Source: Candidatus Latescibacterota bacterium (GTDB lineage Bacteria; JAAXHH01). From it: a stretch of 10,456 nt of DNA. Shown here one piece after another: positions 5,463 through 10,456 of the stretch (positions are counted from its first letter, which is position 1; each line of letters opens with the position of its first letter). Below the pieces are notes generated by a model that saw only the letters and a list, made by a program, of their open reading frames with translations, was not told the DNA's origin and ran no database searches. The position numbers were made by a program, and so were the translations under genes. The DNA lies in contig JAJECR010000018.1 of NCBI GenBank assembly GCA_022821935.1, positions 1 to 10,456 on the forward strand, written 5' to 3'.

Positions 5463-6836
5463 ATGGCCACTGAAGTCATCATGCCTGTACTCGGCATGAC
5501 CATGGAATCCGGGATCATCGTGGAGTGGATGAAAAAGGAGGGCGATACCGTCACGGAAGGCGAGGTGCTCTTCAACGTCGAAACGGACAAGAGCGTGATG
5601 GAGGTGGAGGCCAAGGCTTCCGGCACGCTGCTCAAGATACTGCACGGTCCCGGAGACGACGTGCCCATTCAGCAGGTCATAGCATACATCGGCGAAGAGG
5701 GTGAGGCCATTGCCGGGGACGGTGGTGATGGCGGAGGTGCGGACGGAGGTGCGGGCGGCGCGAAGGCAGACGACGCCGGGGCGGCGCGGGAAGCAGTCCA
5801 GACCGCCGCTTCCCCCCAACAGAACGGTCAGGGCGGTCCCGCCGTGTCCGAGCAGGACGGACTGTCAGGGCAGGTTGGACCGTCCGGACAGCCCGCCCGC
5901 GTCAAGATTTCGCCCAAGGCGCGCCGCCACGCGCGTGACCTGGGCGTTTCAATCGAGAACATCGTAGGGACGGGACCCGGGGGACGAATCGTATTCTCCG
6001 ATGTGGAGGCCTTCGCCGCCCAGGCCGGCGCGGCATCGGCGCCAACACCCGCAACGGCGCCGGTTCCAGCAAAGGTCCCGGCTCCACCCCCCGCAACGAC
6101 CCCGGCGGCATCCGGCCCCGGGTCGAAACACGTCCAGCGCCGTGCCCCACTCAGCGGCCTGCGAAAGGTGGCCGCGACGAGACTGGCGGAAAGCGCTTCA
6201 ACCATTCCCCACTTCTACCTCACCATGGACGTCGACATGACGCGGCTCACCGGGCTGCGGGAACAGTTGATCGGCTACGGTGAAAAGCGCGGCCTGGCGC
6301 GGGTCTCCGTGAACGACCTGATCATCAAGGCCGCGGGAATCTCCCTGCGGGCCTTTCCCGCCGTGAACGCATCGCTCGAAGGCAGTGAGGTCGTGGAGTA
6401 CGCGGACGTGAACGTGGGCTTCGCCGTCGCCCTCGATGACGGACTGGTCGTACCCGTGGTGGCATCCGCCGATCAGAAATCAGTCTTCGAGATCGCCGCG
6501 GCGACCAGGTCTTTGGGCGAGAAGGCCCGTGGACGGGGCCTGGGTCCCGAAGACTACGGCTACGGCACCTTTACGATCTCCAATCTCGGCATGTACGGCG
6601 TGGACCAGTTCACCGCCATCATCAATCCGCCGGAAGCGGCCATCCTCGCCGTTGGGCGGGTCAAGGACACCCCCGTCGCGGTGGACGGCAAGGTCGAGAT
6701 CAAGGCCATGATGTCGGTCACCCTTTCCTCCGACCACCGCCTCATCGACGGGGCGGTCGCCGGCCAGTTCCTGGCCCACCTCAGGGACGTCCTCGAGCAG
6801 CCGCTCGAACTGCTGATCGGGCAGGACGGGGCGTAG
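5463..6836 (+). CDS. Dihydrolipoamide acyltransferase, E2 component of a 2-oxo acid dehydrogenase complex
   Basis: This 457-residue protein has all three E2 parts. The lipoyl domain (1-80) has the swinging-arm Lys43 in ETDKSVMEVEA. A Gly/Asp/Ala-rich linker (about 85-145) leads to the E3-binding domain (about 147-183, ISPKARRHARDLG, GTGPGGRI). A second Ala/Pro linker (about 188-222) leads to the catalytic domain (about 225-457), with ISNLGMYGVDQF (372-383) and the active site SSDHRLIDG (422-430, His425, Asp429). E2 moves acyl groups from E1-bound thiamine to CoA. ATG 5463 follows GGGAG (5452-5456) by 6 bases. Pyruvate, branched-chain or acetoin substrate cannot be decided because no E1 or E3 is alongside. 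The last 13 codons are repeated, decayed, at 8991-9029. Confidence 0.93.
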   Translation: MATEVIMPVLGMTMESGIIVEWMKKEGDTVTEGEVLFNVETDKSVMEVEAKASGTLLKILHGPGDDVPIQQVIAYIGEEGEAIAGDGGDGGGADGGAGGAKADDAGAAREAVQTAASPQQNGQGGPAVSEQDGLSGQVGPSGQPARVKISPKARRHARDLGVSIENIVGTGPGGRIVFSDVEAFAAQAGAASAPTPATAPVPAKVPAPPPATTPAASGPGSKHVQRRAPLSGLRKVAATRLAESASTIPHFYLTMDVDMTRLTGLREQLIGYGEKRGLARVSVNDLIIKAAGISLRAFPAVNASLEGSEVVEYADVNVGFAVALDDGLVVPVVASADQKSVFEIAAATRSLGEKARGRGLGPEDYGYGTFTISNLGMYGVDQFTAIINPPEAAILAVGRVKDTPVAVDGKVEIKAMMSVTLSSDHRLIDGAVAGQFLAHLRDVLEQPLELLIGQDGA

Positions 6837-6849
6837 GCTGTTTTTTTTT
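6798..6849 (+). terminator. Possible terminator: T9 tract just after the E2 stop
   Basis: Nine T's (6841-6849) begin four bases after the E2 TAG. CAGCC (6798-6802) can pair with GGCTG (6836-6840) directly before the T-run, and CTGC/GCAG can pair within the loop, but the outer loop is long (33 bases) and the stem short. The T-tract is kept in the right copy (eight T's), where the outer stem is damaged. Weak support as a terminator. Confidence 0.3.
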
Positions 6850-6850
6850 A

Positions 6851-6890
6851 ATAAACATCGAGATTTTCGGGACTTTGCACACTGATTGGG
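6851..6890 (+). promoter_or_regulatory. 40-base non-coding block identical in both repeat copies
   Basis: Bases 6851-6890 are identical to 9045-9084, although they are non-coding and AT-richer than the surroundings and the flanking coding parts have many third-position changes. The block ends close after TTGCAC (6875-6880), a possible -35 box. Weak AT-rich -10 candidates lie 19-21 bases further (around 6900-6907), and the right copy has TTAATC at the matching place. It could be a promoter or regulator-binding region for the small gene and what follows, or a recombination site. Identity is directly seen; function is inferred. Confidence 0.45.
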
Positions 6891-6932
6891 TAAGTGTTGT
6901 TTATTTAAAACGCTCATCCAGGGATCCTGATC

Positions 6933-7211
6933 ATGGAATCACTCGGCATATTCATACAGGGAACCACGGCCGTCGGCGTGCTGGTGCTGGCCGTCCTGAC
7001 CTTCATGGGGCGTTCGACGAACTCCCTGAGGGAAGACATCGGGGTTTTACGGGAGGATATCAAAGGGCTACGAACTGAAATGAACGCAAAGTTCTCAGAG
7101 GTTCGGCTCGAAATGCACGATATGAATACCCGCCTGGGACGAGTCGATACCCGCCTGGGACGGGTCGAAGGACATCTTCGGATCCCTGACGACAATCAGA
7201 TCGACCGCTGA
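6933..7211 (+). CDS. Small membrane-anchored coiled-coil protein, copy A
   Basis: I do not know a named family for this 92-residue protein. Residues 5-25 (GIFIQGTTAVGVLVLAVLTFM) form one transmembrane helix. From about 32 to 78 it is heptad-patterned: LREDIGV-LREDIKG (units at 7026-7046 and 7047-7067), then LRTEMNAKFSEVRLEMHDMN, then two TRLGRVD/E units encoded by near-identical 21-base repeats (7128-7148 and 7149-7169, 19 of 21 bases equal). It would probably oligomerise in the cytosol while held to the membrane. ATG 6933 follows AGGGA (6920-6924) by 8 bases. The stop is 32 bases before the nitrile hydratase alpha gene, so it is likely the first gene of that transcript. A near-duplicate is encoded at 9132-9389. 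Confidence 0.82.
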   Translation: MESLGIFIQGTTAVGVLVLAVLTFMGRSTNSLREDIGVLREDIKGLRTEMNAKFSEVRLEMHDMNTRLGRVDTRLGRVEGHLRIPDDNQIDR

Positions 7212-7243
7212 CACCGGTGCCTCCTGTGCGGGAGTAGTACGAC

Positions 7244-7879
7244 ATGACCAACGAAAACCGGCACGCTCAAGACAACACGGAGCCGCCCCCGGATATCGAG
7301 TTGCGCGTGAAAGCGCTCGAATCGCTGCTCGTGGAGAAAGGCCTCATCGACCCGGTAGCGCTGGACACGCTCATCGACCTGTACCAGGACAAGATCGGCC
7401 CGGCAAACGGGAAGCACGTCGTGGCGCGTGCATGGGCGGACGACGCGTTCAAACGCTGGCTGCTTGACGATCCGAATGCCGCCATCACATCAATGGGCTA
7501 CGTGGGGGCGCAGGGCGAGCAGATGCGCGTCGTGGAGAACACGGACGACGTGCACAATCTCGTTGTCTGCACCCTCTGCTCCTGCTACCCGTGGCCGCTC
7601 CTCGGCCTGCCGCCCGTCTGGTACAAGTCCGCGCCCTACAGAGCGCAGGCCGTCGTCGATCCGCGTGGCGTGATGCGACAGTTCGGTTCGGAGATTGCCG
7701 AAAGTAAAGAGGTGCGCGTGTGGGATTCCACCTCCGAGATGCGCTACCTCGTGCTGCCGCAGCGTCCCGAAGGCACGGAGGGATGGCGTGAGGAGGAACT
7801 CATGGAACTCGTGACGCGCAACGCCATGATCGGGGTCGAAGAAGTGCGACCTCCGGCTGCGAAGAGCGATAGAGCATGA
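7244..7879 (+). CDS. nthA: Nitrile hydratase alpha subunit, cobalt type
   Basis: With the beta subunit this cytosolic enzyme hydrates nitriles to amides. Its metal site is the claw VCTLCSC (108-114; Cys109, Cys112, Ser113, Cys114), in which two cysteines are normally oxidised to sulfinic and sulfenic acids. Thr110 in CTLCSC and Tyr115 after it (CYPWPLLGLPPVWYKSAPYR, 114-133) are the cobalt-type residues; iron enzymes usually read CSLCSC followed by Thr. The N-terminal arm (about 17-50) has RVKALESLLVEKGLIDP, and YRAQAVVDPRGVM follows the claw. At 211 residues it is the usual length. ATG 7244 follows CGGGAG (7229-7234) by about 9 bases. The stop overlaps the beta start (ATGA, 7876-7879). No amidase gene follows, unlike many nitrile-degrading operons. 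Motif is seen; metal preference is from family knowledge. Confidence 0.96.
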   Translation: MTNENRHAQDNTEPPPDIELRVKALESLLVEKGLIDPVALDTLIDLYQDKIGPANGKHVVARAWADDAFKRWLLDDPNAAITSMGYVGAQGEQMRVVENTDDVHNLVVCTLCSCYPWPLLGLPPVWYKSAPYRAQAVVDPRGVMRQFGSEIAESKEVRVWDSTSEMRYLVLPQRPEGTEGWREEELMELVTRNAMIGVEEVRPPAAKSDRA

Positions 7880-8547
7880 GCGGTGTACACGATCTGGGCG
7901 GGATGCGGGGGTTCGGCCCGGTGCGGCCCGAGCCGGAGTCCGAGGAGCCGGTCTTCCACGAAGAATGGGAGAGCCGGGTGTACGGGATCGTCCGGCTCAT
8001 CGGGCTGCTGGGACTGTGGAACATCGACATGTCGCGCCACAACAGGGAACAGCTGCCTCCTGCCGACTATCTCGCCAACTCCTATTATGAGAATTGGTTC
8101 GCGGGATTGCTGAAGCAACTGGTCGGGACTGGGCTCGCTTCGGAAGAGGAATTGCAGACGGGCAGGGCGTCGACCCCCGTGCCGGAACACATCGTGGAAA
8201 AGGTTGTGCATGTCGAACAAGTACGTGCGGCACCCTACATGACGTCGAGCTACGACAGACCCGCGACCTCATCGCCCCGGTTCTCGCCGGGCGACCGTGT
8301 GCGCGCAGTCAACCGCTATCCGCGCGGGCACACCCGGGCACCGGGTTATGTCCGAGGCCACACGGGGATCGTGCGCGAGCACTACGGATCACAGGTGTAT
8401 CCGGACCTGAGTTCCCAGGGCGTGGACGAGGGAAGGCACCTGTACAACGTACGCTTCGAGGGACGTGACCTGTGGGGAGAATCGGCCAACGTGAACAGCG
8501 CCGTATACGTCGACCTCTGGGAGACATACCTGGAGCCTGCGCCATGA
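7876..8547 (+). CDS. nthB: Nitrile hydratase beta subunit
   Basis: This 223-residue beta subunit forms the heterodimer with alpha and shapes the substrate channel. The family opening is MSGVHDLGGMRGFGPV (1-16). NIDMSRHNREQLPPADYL (49-66) carries the Arg region that contacts the oxidised cysteines (Arg54/Arg57). The C-terminal SH3-like domain starts near FSPGDRVRAVN (136-146), with GHTRAPGYVRGHTGIV (151-166, including Arg160), then LYNVRFEGRDLWGE (189-202) and VDLWETYLEP (212-221). It is one uninterrupted chain of normal length, not split in two as in thiocyanate hydrolase, which supports a true nitrile hydratase. ATGA overlaps join it to alpha before (7876) and to the accessory gene after (8544-8547), so the three proteins should be made together. 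Confidence 0.96.
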   Translation: MSGVHDLGGMRGFGPVRPEPESEEPVFHEEWESRVYGIVRLIGLLGLWNIDMSRHNREQLPPADYLANSYYENWFAGLLKQLVGTGLASEEELQTGRASTPVPEHIVEKVVHVEQVRAAPYMTSSYDRPATSSPRFSPGDRVRAVNRYPRGHTRAPGYVRGHTGIVREHYGSQVYPDLSSQGVDEGRHLYNVRFEGRDLWGESANVNSAVYVDLWETYLEPAP

Positions 8548-8918
8548 CAGACCCGCAACTTCCCGGAGGTACCAATGGGCTGAGGGACATCCCGCTGGGG
8601 GACGACGGCTCGCCGGTGTTTGCCGCGCCATGGGAGGCATCGGCGTTCGCGCTCGCGGTACGTCTCTCCGGCGAGGGTTACTTCACGTGGGACGAATGGA
8701 CCGCCACACTGAGCGAGGAGATACGCACAGCGCAGCAGGAGGGCGACCCCGACCACGGCGATACGTATTATCGGCACTGGCTCCGGGCCCTGGAGCGCCT
8801 CTGCAGGGAGCGCGGGCTTGTGTCGCAGATGGAGGCGTCGGACCGCTGGGAGGCGTGGCGAAAGGCATACCTCGACACGCCGCACGGCAAACCGGTCGAA
8901 CTCGAGCATCCGCAGTGA
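8544..8918 (+). CDS. Nitrile hydratase accessory (activator) protein
   Basis: This 124-residue protein resembles the N-terminal part of nitrile hydratase beta subunits and matches the small accessory proteins (P14K / NhlE-like) that help load cobalt and oxidise the claw cysteines by exchanging alpha subunits. Seen: PVFAAPWEASAFALAVRLSGEGYFTWDEWTATL (about 26-58), DTYYRHWLRALERL (72-85) and the ending ERGLVSQMEASDRWEAWRKAYLDTPHGKPVEL, where 'WRxAxxxTPHGxPVEL' is typical. The chosen start is ATG 8544, overlapping the beta stop as ATGA; an upstream in-frame ATG at 8472 would lie inside the beta gene and is less likely. Order alpha-beta-accessory is the normal one for cobalt enzymes. Confidence 0.9.
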   Translation: MTDPQLPGGTNGLRDIPLGDDGSPVFAAPWEASAFALAVRLSGEGYFTWDEWTATLSEEIRTAQQEGDPDHGDTYYRHWLRALERLCRERGLVSQMEASDRWEAWRKAYLDTPHGKPVELEHPQ

Positions 8919-8990
8919 ACCCAACGATGCATTCCCTCAAAACCGGTTCCACCCCAAAAAGCAGGTTCTTTGTGACCGAAGATTTACATG
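8919..8990 (+). other. 72-base spacer between the accessory gene and the right repeat
   Basis: The sequence between the accessory stop and the abrupt repeat border at 8991 contains an AACCGGTT palindrome (8941-8948 region) but no clear terminator, no inverted repeat at the border and no match to the bases left of 6797. It is the only unique DNA at the right junction of the inserted or duplicated segment. Confidence 0.5.
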
Positions 8991-9048
8991 GCAGCCGCTC
9001 GAACTACTGATCAGGCAGGACGGGGCGTATACTGTTTTTTTTAGATAA
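8991..9048 (+). pseudogene. Fossil 3' end of the E2 acyltransferase gene
   Basis: Codons for QPLELLIRQDGA repeat the last 12 residues of the E2 protein (QPLELLIGQDGA) with one amino-acid change (Gly to Arg) and one silent change (CTG to CTA). The stop codon has been lost (TAG to TAT), so the frame reads on to TAA 9046-9048. No other part of E2 precedes it. It cannot make a product and records that the right repeat was copied from a locus where this gene ends. Confidence 0.85.
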
Positions 9049-9084
9049 ACATCGAGATTTTCGGGACTTTGCACACTGATTGGG
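9045..9084 (+). promoter_or_regulatory. Right copy of the invariant 40-base non-coding block
   Basis: Identical to 6851-6890. It holds the same TTGCAC (9069-9074); downstream, TTAATC (9094-9099, 19 bases away) is a weak -10 candidate. It would drive the small gene copy B and the oxidoreductase. The spacer beyond the block is less conserved than the block itself. Confidence 0.4.
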
Positions 9085-9131
9085 AAAGTGTCGTTAATCT
9101 TAAACGCTCATCCAGGGATGGGATCCTGATC

Positions 9132-9389
9132 ATGGAATCAATCGGAATATTCATACAAGGAACTACGGCCGTTGGCGTGCTGGTTCTTGCTGTTCTGACC
9201 TTCATGGGGCGTTCTACGAACGCGCTGAGGGAGGATATCGGGATTTTGCGGGAGGACATCGGGGTTTTGCGGGAGGACATCAAAGGGCTACGGACCGAAA
9301 TGCATAGCGAAATGCGTAGCATGAATACACGCCTCAGCCGGGTCGAAGGACATCTTCGGATTTCCGACGACCATCAGATCGACCGTTGA
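9132..9389 (+). CDS. Small membrane-anchored coiled-coil protein, copy B
   Basis: This 85-residue paralogue of the 6933-7211 product has the same transmembrane helix (residues 5-25, GIFIQGTTAVGVLVLAVLTFM, identical in protein) but three LREDI heptads (DNA units 9225-9245, 9246-9266, 9267-9287) where copy A has two, and only one TRL(S/G)RVE unit where A has two. The ending GHLRISDDHQIDR is nearly the same. In the first 33 codons about nine changes are silent and two alter the residue, which points to selection for the protein. ATG 9132 is chosen over an upstream ATG at 9069 because homology to copy A starts there; in copy A the upstream frame is broken by the 5-base indel. The doubled GGGAT (9115-9124) supplies the ribosome site. 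The next gene starts 21 bases later. Confidence 0.82.
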   Translation: MESIGIFIQGTTAVGVLVLAVLTFMGRSTNALREDIGILREDIGVLREDIKGLRTEMHSEMRSMNTRLSRVEGHLRISDDHQIDR

Positions 9390-9410
9390 TCTAAGCAGGA
9401 GAACTCACTG

Positions 9411-10456
9411 ATGCCGGATACCGGAACAGAGGCCTTTCAAACGGTGCGAGGTAGCGCGCCTCAGAATACCTACCGCGGCGCCGTGGTGGGATGCGGAAGG
9501 ATGGGCAGCACCATCGACGACGAGCACGTCGGTCAGCCCCATTACCCCTGGCCGTGGGCACACGCGCCGGCCATGATCGAAGCCCGGGGGATTGATCTCG
9601 TCGCCGCAGCGGACGAAGACCCGGCTAAACTGGAGGATTTCAGGCGTCGCTGGGGCGTTACGGTCCTGTACACTGACTACCGGGAGATGGTTGAAAAGGA
9701 AAATATCGACGTGATCTGCCTGACAACCCGTCCCGAACCGCGCGCGGAGATTACGGCGGGATTGGCCGAACTCGGGGTCAAGGCCATTTTCGCCACCAAG
9801 CCCATGTGCCGTACGCTGGCCGAGGCCGATGCCATGATCGATGCCTGCGCCCGGAACGGCGTCATCCTCGCCATGGCCTGCCATCTCAACTGGTACGGCT
9901 ATTACACGACTGCACGGAAGCTCATCGCGGATGGGGCCATCGGGCCCTTGAAGACCATGATCTGTCACAGCCCGTCGACGCTGTCCAACATCCAGAGCCA
10001 CACCCTGGCCTTATTGCGGCTCTTTGCCGGAGCGCCCGCCCGGTGGGTAGTCGGTTTGATCGACACGGACGAACAGGCCCGTTCCGATGCCGATATTCCC
10101 GGAACGGGGATCCTCGTATACGAAAACGGGATCCGGACCATACTGAACTCCCGGTCCGAATCGCGTATCTATTCCTGGTCCCTGGAGTTCATCGGCGAAA
10201 CCGGCCGGATCGTCTCCCGGCATTCCCACGCACAGTTCGAGCTCTGGACTCCCCATCCCGAAACCGGCGCGCCAACCCAGACGCACCTGCCCGGGCCGTG
10301 GCATCCCAGGAGTTCCATGGTCGATGCAATCGAAGGCGTATGCCGATCCATTGAAGAGGGAAAAGAGACGACTTGCCCCGGCGAGTTCGGCCGCGAAGCG
10401 CTGGAAATCGCCATCGCCTTAAGGGAATCTCACCGCAGGGGCAATGTCAGGATAGA
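9411..10456 (+). CDS. Gfo/Idh/MocA-family oxidoreductase (partial, runs off right edge)
   Basis: NAD(P)-dependent dehydrogenases of this family act on sugars, inositols and related polyols. 348 codons are visible with no stop; the final part (EFGREALEIAIALRESHRRG) is typical of the C-terminal helix, so only a few residues are probably missing. The Rossmann fold begins at YRGAVVGCGRMGS (21-33, GxGxxG at 27-32). VICLTTRPEPR (101-111) follows, then ATKPMCRTLAEAD (128-140) with Lys130-Pro131, where the family usually reads EKP. MACHLNWYGYYTTARKLIADGAIGPLK (155-181) has the expected 'G.IG.(L/I)' turn, and NIQSHTLALLRLFAG (193-207) has the His of the substrate site. ATG 9411 follows AGGAG (9397-9401) by 9 bases. 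The substrate is unknown. It is probably transcribed with copy B. Confidence 0.92.
   Translation, partial: MPDTGTEAFQTVRGSAPQNTYRGAVVGCGRMGSTIDDEHVGQPHYPWPWAHAPAMIEARGIDLVAAADEDPAKLEDFRRRWGVTVLYTDYREMVEKENIDVICLTTRPEPRAEITAGLAELGVKAIFATKPMCRTLAEADAMIDACARNGVILAMACHLNWYGYYTTARKLIADGAIGPLKTMICHSPSTLSNIQSHTLALLRLFAGAPARWVVGLIDTDEQARSDADIPGTGILVYENGIRTILNSRSESRIYSWSLEFIGETGRIVSRHSHAQFELWTPHPETGAPTQTHLPGPWHPRSSMVDAIEGVCRSIEEGKETTCPGEFGREALEIAIALRESHRRGNVRI

Larger units (their letters stand above)
6797..7211 (+). repeat. Direct repeat, left copy (partner 8991-9389)
   Basis: Starting at 6797 (last base of E2 Glu445) and ending at the stop of the small gene, 415 bases align with 8991-9389. In order it holds the E2 end, a T9 tract, an invariant 40-base block, a ribosome binding site and the complete small membrane coiled-coil gene. 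Outside these borders similarity stops at once: 6796 against 8990 and 7212 against 9390 do not match, and no short target duplication is seen. By eye the copies are roughly 85-90% identical apart from one 5-base and three 21-base indels. Confidence 0.92.
8991..9389 (+). repeat. Direct repeat, right copy (partner 6797-7211)
   Basis: These 399 bases match the left copy in the same order and orientation. Differences: the E2 stop TAG became TAT, the tract has eight T's, a 5-base insertion doubles GGGAT before the small gene, one extra 21-base unit is present in the first coiled-coil part, and two 21-base units are missing in the second. Numerous single changes, mostly synonymous in the small gene, show the duplication is old rather than an assembly artefact. 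Confidence 0.92.

Noticed and set aside
6875..7043. Longer upstream starts for the small genes (6875 in the left copy and 9069 in the right copy)
   Set aside because: The two upstream extensions are in different frames relative to the conserved protein because of the 5-base indel; homology begins at ATG 6933 and 9132, each with a ribosome site.
8472..8543. Earlier start for the accessory protein
   Set aside because: It would place 24 extra codons inside the beta gene without a ribosome site; the ATGA overlap at 8544 mirrors the alpha-beta junction and fits the family length.
7244..8918. Three-gene thiocyanate hydrolase instead of nitrile hydratase plus accessory protein
   Set aside because: Thiocyanate hydrolase has the beta chain split into two subunits. 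Here the beta gene is whole (223 residues, both N- and C-terminal signatures), and the third protein has the accessory-protein ending.
6797..9389. Composite transposon with the repeats as insertion sequences
   Set aside because: The repeats encode no transposase, have no terminal inverted repeats and show no target duplication at 6797, 7211, 8991 or 9389.
6797..9389. Assembly artefact duplicating one repeat
   Set aside because: The copies differ at many positions, with mostly silent changes, four in-phase or clean indels, and a conserved reading frame; an artefact would give identical copies.

Overview
The window is GC-rich bacterial chromosome with tightly packed genes, AGGAG-type ribosome binding sites and ATGA/GTGA stop-start overlaps. 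It carries no rRNA, tRNA, transposase, integrase or CRISPR array. The gene mix (sialidase remnant, FAH-family hydrolase, D-2-hydroxyacid dehydrogenase, Gfo/Idh/MocA oxidoreductase, cobalt-type nitrile hydratase, CopG-type antitoxin) suits an uncultured environmental bacterium, for example from marine, sponge or soil lineages such as Latescibacterota, Poribacteria or Gemmatimonadota. That placement is inference from gene content; no marker gene is present.

Layout. (1) Bases 1-357: the end of a probable toxin gene, translationally coupled to a CopG-type antitoxin. (2) Bases 358-709: a gap holding a possible terminator hairpin and the last ~50 codons of a sialidase whose body is missing. (3) Bases 710-1573: a complete stand-alone glucose-1-phosphate thymidylyltransferase (RmlA). 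(4) Bases 1698-5133: five genes on the minus strand, read from right to left: a small membrane-anchored protein of unknown function, a MocA-like nucleotidyltransferase, a D-2-hydroxyacid dehydrogenase (GTG start, overlapping), an FAH-family hydrolase and a pentapeptide-repeat protein. Spacing suggests one transcription unit or two. (5) Bases 5134-5462: the region between divergent genes, with a good sigma-70 promoter pointing right. (6) Bases 5463-6836: a complete E2 dihydrolipoamide acyltransferase with no E1 or E3 beside it. (7) Bases 6797-9389: the most unusual part, a cobalt-type nitrile hydratase operon (alpha, beta, accessory protein) held between two diverged direct repeats of about 0.4 kb. 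(8) Bases 9411 to the end: a Gfo/Idh/MocA oxidoreductase that runs off the window.

Each copy of the repeat contains the last dozen codons of the E2 gene (functional in the left copy, a fossil in the right), a T-tract, a 40-base non-coding block identical in both copies, and a small gene for a one-helix membrane protein with a coiled-coil tail. The two small proteins differ mainly by whole heptads: every length change is exactly 21 bases. In each copy the small gene sits 21-32 bases before the next gene (nitrile hydratase alpha on the left, the oxidoreductase on the right). The repeat therefore looks like a duplicated leader cassette, promoter region plus small membrane protein, in front of two unrelated operons, and the arrangement suggests the nitrile hydratase module arrived or was duplicated by recombination between repeats. 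The function of the small coiled-coil protein is not known to me.
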